64,000 nt of DNA from positions 3,658,001 through 3,722,000 of the forward strand of contig CAWAHF010000004.1 in NCBI GenBank assembly GCA_963781805.1, given 5' to 3'. The stretch comes from JAFGPL01 sp963781805. GTDB taxonomy: Bacteria > Bacteroidota > Bacteroidia > Bacteroidales > UBA10428. Both the position numbers and the translations under genes were made by a program. Under the pieces are notes generated by a model that was given only the letters and a program-made list of their open reading frames with translations, was not told the DNA's origin and did no database searches. Shown here piece after piece: positions 61,191 to 64,000 of this stretch (within the stretch, counting starts at the first letter, position 1; each line of letters starts with the position of its first letter).

Positions 61191-62465
61191 TTAATTTATA
61201 ATATCAAACCCGGTATACTTTCTTAGTATTTCCGGTACTACTATTCCCTCCTTTGTCTGATTGTTTTCGAGCAAAGCCGCGACTATTCTGGGTAATGCAA
61301 GAGAACTTCCATTCAGTGTATGCGCAAGTTGCGTTTTTTTAGAGATTTCGTCACGGTAACGAAGCTTTAACCTGTTGGCTTGGTAAGATTCAAAATTCGA
61401 AACCGAGCTTACCTCCAACCATTTGTTTTGTGCAGCTGAAAAAACTTCAAAATCATAAGTCAGGGCTGAAGTGAAACTCATATCCGCTCCGCATAATTTA
61501 ACAATGCGATAAGGCAAACCGAGCTTTTTAACCAGCCCTTCTACATGAGAAACCATCTCTTCAAGGGTTTCATAGGATTTATCAGGGTGTTGAATCTGTA
61601 CAATTTCGACCTTATCAAACTGGTGAACCCGGTTTAGCCCCCTGACATCTTTTCCGTACGATCCGGCTTCGCGCCTGAAACAAGGGGTGTAAGCAGTACA
61701 TTTAACCGGAAGACTTTTAGCATCAAGAATTACATCACGGAAAATATTAGTCACCGGTACCTCAGCGGTTGGAATAAGATAAAAATTATCAAGGGTGACA
61801 TGATACATTTGTCCCTCTTTATCAGGCAGCTGGCCTGTTCCGAAAGCCGAATCAGCATTCACCATTAAAGGCGGCCAATACTCGGTATAGCCGGCTTTTT
61901 CATTTTCATCCAGGAAGAATGAGATTAGGGAACGTTGAAATTTTGATCCCTTGTTTTTATATACCGGGAATCCTGCTCCTGTAAGTTTTGTACCAAGGTC
62001 AAAATCAATGATATCATATTTTTTTGCTAAATCCCAGTGAGCCAATGCATTTGAATCCAGGGTAGGGGTTTTGCCGCCACTTCTTATTACCACATTATCG
62101 GCAGCGCTTTTTCCAGCAGGTACTGAAGGATTAGGTATATTCGGAACCTGAATTAACAGGGTTTGAAGTTCCTTTTCAGATAGATCGAGCTGTTGACCCA
62201 GTAATTTAATTTCATCTTTTAAAACGGATGTTTTTTGTTTAACTGCATCAGCCTCGTTTTTTTTACCACTTTTAAACAATTCACCTATTTCTTTCGAAAG
62301 ATTATTCATATCGGCTTGTTTGGAATCAAGTTCAAGCTGAAATGCTCTTCGCTGCTTATCTGTTTCAAGAATTTTGCCAATAATTTCTGTTCCATCAAAA
62401 TTCTTTATTAGAAGCTTTTCAAGCACCATTGCAGTATTTTCCCGGATGAGATGAATTGTAAGCAT
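61191..62465 (-). CDS. serS: Seryl-tRNA synthetase
   Basis: 424-residue class II synthetase. Order: N-terminal tRNA-binding coiled coil (about 30-110, KQADMNNLSKEIGELFKSG), then catalytic motif 2 around TPCFRREAGSYGKDVRGLNRVHQF and motif 3 near HTLNGSSLALPRIVAALLENNQT. It starts MLTIHLIRENTAMVLEKLL, the family N-terminus. The gene follows rplU-rpmA in the same direction, a gene order frequent in Bacteroidota. A terminator between rpmA and serS means serS probably depends on read-through or its own promoter. Confidence 0.96.
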   Translation of the reverse strand: MLTIHLIRENTAMVLEKLLIKNFDGTEIIGKILETDKQRRAFQLELDSKQADMNNLSKEIGELFKSGKKNEADAVKQKTSVLKDEIKLLGQQLDLSEKELQTLLIQVPNIPNPSVPAGKSAADNVVIRSGGKTPTLDSNALAHWDLAKKYDIIDFDLGTKLTGAGFPVYKNKGSKFQRSLISFFLDENEKAGYTEYWPPLMVNADSAFGTGQLPDKEGQMYHVTLDNFYLIPTAEVPVTNIFRDVILDAKSLPVKCTAYTPCFRREAGSYGKDVRGLNRVHQFDKVEIVQIQHPDKSYETLEEMVSHVEGLVKKLGLPYRIVKLCGADMSFTSALTYDFEVFSAAQNKWLEVSSVSNFESYQANRLKLRYRDEISKKTQLAHTLNGSSLALPRIVAALLENNQTKEGIVVPEILRKYTGFDIIN

Positions 62466-62487
62466 TTTTATTATTCTAAAAGGTTAA

Positions 62488-62532
62488 AAAAAATCTCCTG
62501 ACTTCTTAATAAAAGTAATCAGGAGATTTTTT
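62488..62532 (-). terminator. Intrinsic terminator after rplU-rpmA
   Basis: AAAAAATCTCCTGA (62488-62501) and TCAGGAGATTTTTT (62519-62532), a perfect 14-bp inverted repeat. Read leftward it ends in a T run. It lies 18 bp after the rpmA stop and before serS. Confidence 0.85.
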
Positions 62533-62550
62533 ATATGTCAGATTCTTATA

Positions 62551-62811
62551 TTAGTCTGTCAAAGGCACTATTGATACAAATGATTTATTGTTTCTTTTTT
62601 TCTTGAATTCAACTATTCCATCAATTAAAGCGAACAACGTGTGATCTTTACCCATCCCGACATTAAGTCCCGGAAAATGAGTCGTTCCTCTTTGGCGTAC
62701 AATAATATTACCGGCCTTAACTACCTGGCCACCGAAAAGTTTTACACCTAATCGTTTACTTTCCGATTCCCTTCCGTTTCGCGTACTACCAGCTCCTTTT
62801 TTATGTGCCAT
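62551..62811 (-). CDS. rpmA: 50S ribosomal protein L27
   Basis: 86 residues, normal length. The N-terminus MAHKKGAGSTRNGRESESKRLGVK is that of the mature, unprocessed L27 form without a Firmicutes-type cleavable extension; it sits near the peptidyl-transferase centre. Cotranscribed with rplU 21 bp upstream and followed by a terminator. Nothing unusual. Confidence 0.97.
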   Translation of the reverse strand: MAHKKGAGSTRNGRESESKRLGVKLFGGQVVKAGNIIVRQRGTTHFPGLNVGMGKDHTLFALIDGIVEFKKKRNNKSFVSIVPLTD

Positions 62812-62832
62812 TACTAAAAGCTTTTAAAATTA

Positions 62833-63414
62833 TTATTGATCTTTTTTGGGACTACTTTTCTTTTTTGCTGCTGCGGGTTTTTTTTCAGCCTGTGCTTTTG
62901 GTTGCGTCTTTTTTACCTTTTTGGGTTCTTCTTTCTTCGATTCAGAATCTCCGGCTTTTTTGGCTGTTACTTTTTTGGTTTTTGGCTTTACTTTCTCCTT
63001 GGGAGTTACTTCTTTAGTTTCAGGAGTAACAGCAACTGCTTCAGCCTTTTCTGTTTCCTCTTTCTTTTCTTTCTTAGGTGTTAGAGCAGTCTTTTTGGTT
63101 GCGTTTTCAAGAATATCGGCAATTAAAATCTCGGTCAGATATTGTCTGTGACCATTCATTTTTTGATAACCTTTTCTTCTTTTTTTCTTGAATACAAGCA
63201 ACTTATCTCCTTTAATATGAGATACAATGGTTGCTGTCACCAATGCATTTTTAACATAGGGATTACCAACCTGTATTTTACCTTCATTATCAATCAGCAA
63301 TACCTTATCAAATTCCATTAGGGACCCTTCATCTTCCTGGAGACGATGAACAAATACCTTTTTATTTTTTTCAACCTTAAATTGCTGACCGGCTATAGAT
63401 ACAATCGCGTACAT
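62833..63414 (-). CDS. rplU: 50S ribosomal protein L21 with long Lys-rich C-terminal extension
   Basis: 193 residues, against about 103 for standard L21. The first about 103 residues are a complete L21 domain (MYAIVSIAGQQFKVEKNKKVFV, and KKKRRKGYQKMNGHRQ). The remaining about 90 residues are a low-complexity tail of Lys, Glu, Ala, Pro and Thr (KKEEPKKVKKTQPKAQ type), probably disordered and positively charged. No frameshift or second domain is visible. Similar tails are known on some ribosomal proteins in Bacteroidota; the role is unclear. The gene has the best-formed promoter in the window 27 bp upstream of its start. Confidence 0.93.
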   Translation of the reverse strand: MYAIVSIAGQQFKVEKNKKVFVHRLQEDEGSLMEFDKVLLIDNEGKIQVGNPYVKNALVTATIVSHIKGDKLLVFKKKRRKGYQKMNGHRQYLTEILIADILENATKKTALTPKKEKKEETEKAEAVAVTPETKEVTPKEKVKPKTKKVTAKKAGDSESKKEEPKKVKKTQPKAQAEKKPAAAKKKSSPKKDQ

Positions 63415-63440
63415 TGAATTCTATTATTAATTTGGGACTG

Positions 63441-63471
63441 CAAAAATATAAAAGTTTGATTGAACTACAAA
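63441..63471 (-). promoter_or_regulatory. Promoter of rplU-rpmA
   Basis: On the minus strand TTTG (63468-63471) and TATTTTTG (63441-63448) are separated by exactly 19 bp, the Bacteroidota consensus spacing. Transcription would start near 63434, about 20 nt before the rplU start. Confidence 0.75.
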
Positions 63472-63736
63472 TAAATAGAGATAATATTTTATATGTCGGA
63501 CTTTATTTCTTTGCATAAATTTAAAATACCCGGCTTTAGCTTTAAACAATATATGAGTAAAGAAAATATTCCTGTAAATCATGAAATAAGTTGGTATGCT
63601 AATTAGAATACTCATAATCAAGAAAAAACCAAATTTTTATTTTTAGATAAATAAAATGAGTGAAGTGAGAAATTTCGCAGCTGATCTGTGTTTCACTATT
63701 AAGCGTATCACAGATACAATTAAATTTTGATTTCAT

Positions 63737-63744
63737 TATATTTG
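63737..63744 (+). promoter_or_regulatory. Candidate -7 box of the nuclease-family gene
   Basis: TATATTTG, an exact TAnnTTTG, 38 bp before the ATG at 63783. No TTTG or TTG lies at the expected -33 distance. Confidence 0.35.
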
Positions 63745-63782
63745 CATCTATCTTAGTTTATTGAAAATGCACATTTTGGATA

Positions 63783-64000
63783 ATGAGTAAAATAAGACTC
63801 AACGTTTTAGGAATTTCTTATAGTCAGACTCAAACGGGTGCTTATGCCCTGGTTTTAGCAGAAGAAGAAGGTAAACGAAGAATTCCGATTATTGTGGGAG
63901 GTTTTGAAGCACAGGCTATTGCCATTCAATTGGAAGGATTAAAACCTCCCCGTCCCCTGACACACGATTTATTTCTGAATTTCTCAAAAACATTTAATAT
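63783..64000 (+). CDS. Bifunctional nuclease (BFN/DUF151) family protein, N-terminal part
   Basis: The first 72 codons run off the right edge. The N-terminus MSKIRLNVLGISYSQTQTGAYALVL, then RRIPIIVGGFEAQAIAIQLEG and KPPRPLTHDLF, match the BFN domain of bacterial and plant bifunctional nucleases (DNase/RNase activity). In Bacteroidota this domain often precedes a UvrB/UvrC (UVR) motif, which would lie outside the window. Start ATG 63783. Confidence 0.85.
   Translation, partial: MSKIRLNVLGISYSQTQTGAYALVLAEEEGKRRIPIIVGGFEAQAIAIQLEGLKPPRPLTHDLFLNFSKTFN

Larger units (their letters stand above)
63415..63782. other. Divergent intergenic region between rplU and the nuclease-family gene
   Basis: 368 bp containing the rplU promoter (63441-63471, leftward) and a rightward -7 candidate (63737-63744). 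A leftward frame at 63427-63621 overlaps the promoter and has no features. No RNA gene or repeat is recognisable. Confidence 0.5.

Noticed and set aside
63427..63621. 64-codon leftward frame upstream of rplU
   Set aside because: It covers the rplU promoter and shows no conserved character.
1..64000. tRNA or rRNA genes, CRISPR arrays, insertion sequences, integrases
   Set aside because: Looked for tRNA T-arm motifs, regular repeat/spacer arrays and transposase-like proteins; none found. A tRNA search program would be needed to exclude an unusual tRNA.

Overview
The window looks like chromosomal DNA of a Bacteroidota bacterium, probably Bacteroidales/Marinilabiliales-like. The evidence is AT-rich intergenic DNA, promoters of the TTTG / TAnnTTTG type, weak or absent Shine-Dalgarno sequences at most genes, and families typical of the phylum (DUF4249 + TonB receptor, DUF5686, DUF4252 with ECF sigma factors, SiaC/DUF1987, two-component-style propeller sensor, rplU-rpmA-serS cluster). 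I see no rRNA, tRNA, CRISPR array, transposase or integrase, so this reads as core plus lineage-specific genome rather than a mobile island. Taxonomy is inferred from family content only.

Layout. 1-2.2 kb: tail of a possible PHP-type protein, then dnaG, whose zinc ribbon has lost three of four ligands. 2.4-8.5 kb: zinc-type polyol/alcohol dehydrogenase, a YwqK-repeat/TonB_C protein, and a three-gene biotin-dependent acyl-CoA (propionyl-CoA) carboxylase operon. 8.5-14.2 kb: DUF6599-like protein, exported serine hydrolase, and the coupled gene group gltX-tatD-like-tcdA. 14.3-19.1 kb: a Mn-type and an Fe-type superoxide dismutase flanking DUF998 and MprF-like membrane genes. 19.1-26.2 kb: glycosyltransferase, coiled-coil membrane protein, a heavy-metal-type TolC + RND adaptor pair without its pump, a small unknown gene, and an exported trehalase. 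26.7-35 kb: DUF4249/TonB receptor pair, DUF6483-like protein, PmbA/TldD pair (TldD with a Tat signal), small outer-membrane protein, and GDPD lipoprotein.

35.3-50.9 kb: a 1130-residue propeller-GAF sensor with no kinase, patatin, 2-hydroxyacid dehydrogenase, RNase R, two tandem SiaC-like proteins, a complete RND efflux operon (TolC, adaptor, pump), and an SDR. 50.9-58.4 kb: DUF5686 protein, two ECF sigma modules with small membrane partners and DUF4252 proteins, and an M48-like lipoprotein whose HExxH motif reads HLIAH. 58.5-61.1 kb: LiaF-like protein, LytS-type histidine kinase and LytTR response regulator. 61.2-64 kb: serS, rpmA, rplU (long Lys-rich tail) and the start of a bifunctional-nuclease-family gene.

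The most interesting observation links two regions. The LiaF/LytS/LytTR operon and the RND efflux operon, about 14.7 kb apart, each carry a direct repeat of TTTACCGAT with a 21-bp period, and a TAnnTTTG -7 element starting exactly 38 bp after the start of the second repeat. This is the geometry expected for a LytTR regulator. It suggests that the regulator at 60.4 kb activates its own operon and the efflux pump.
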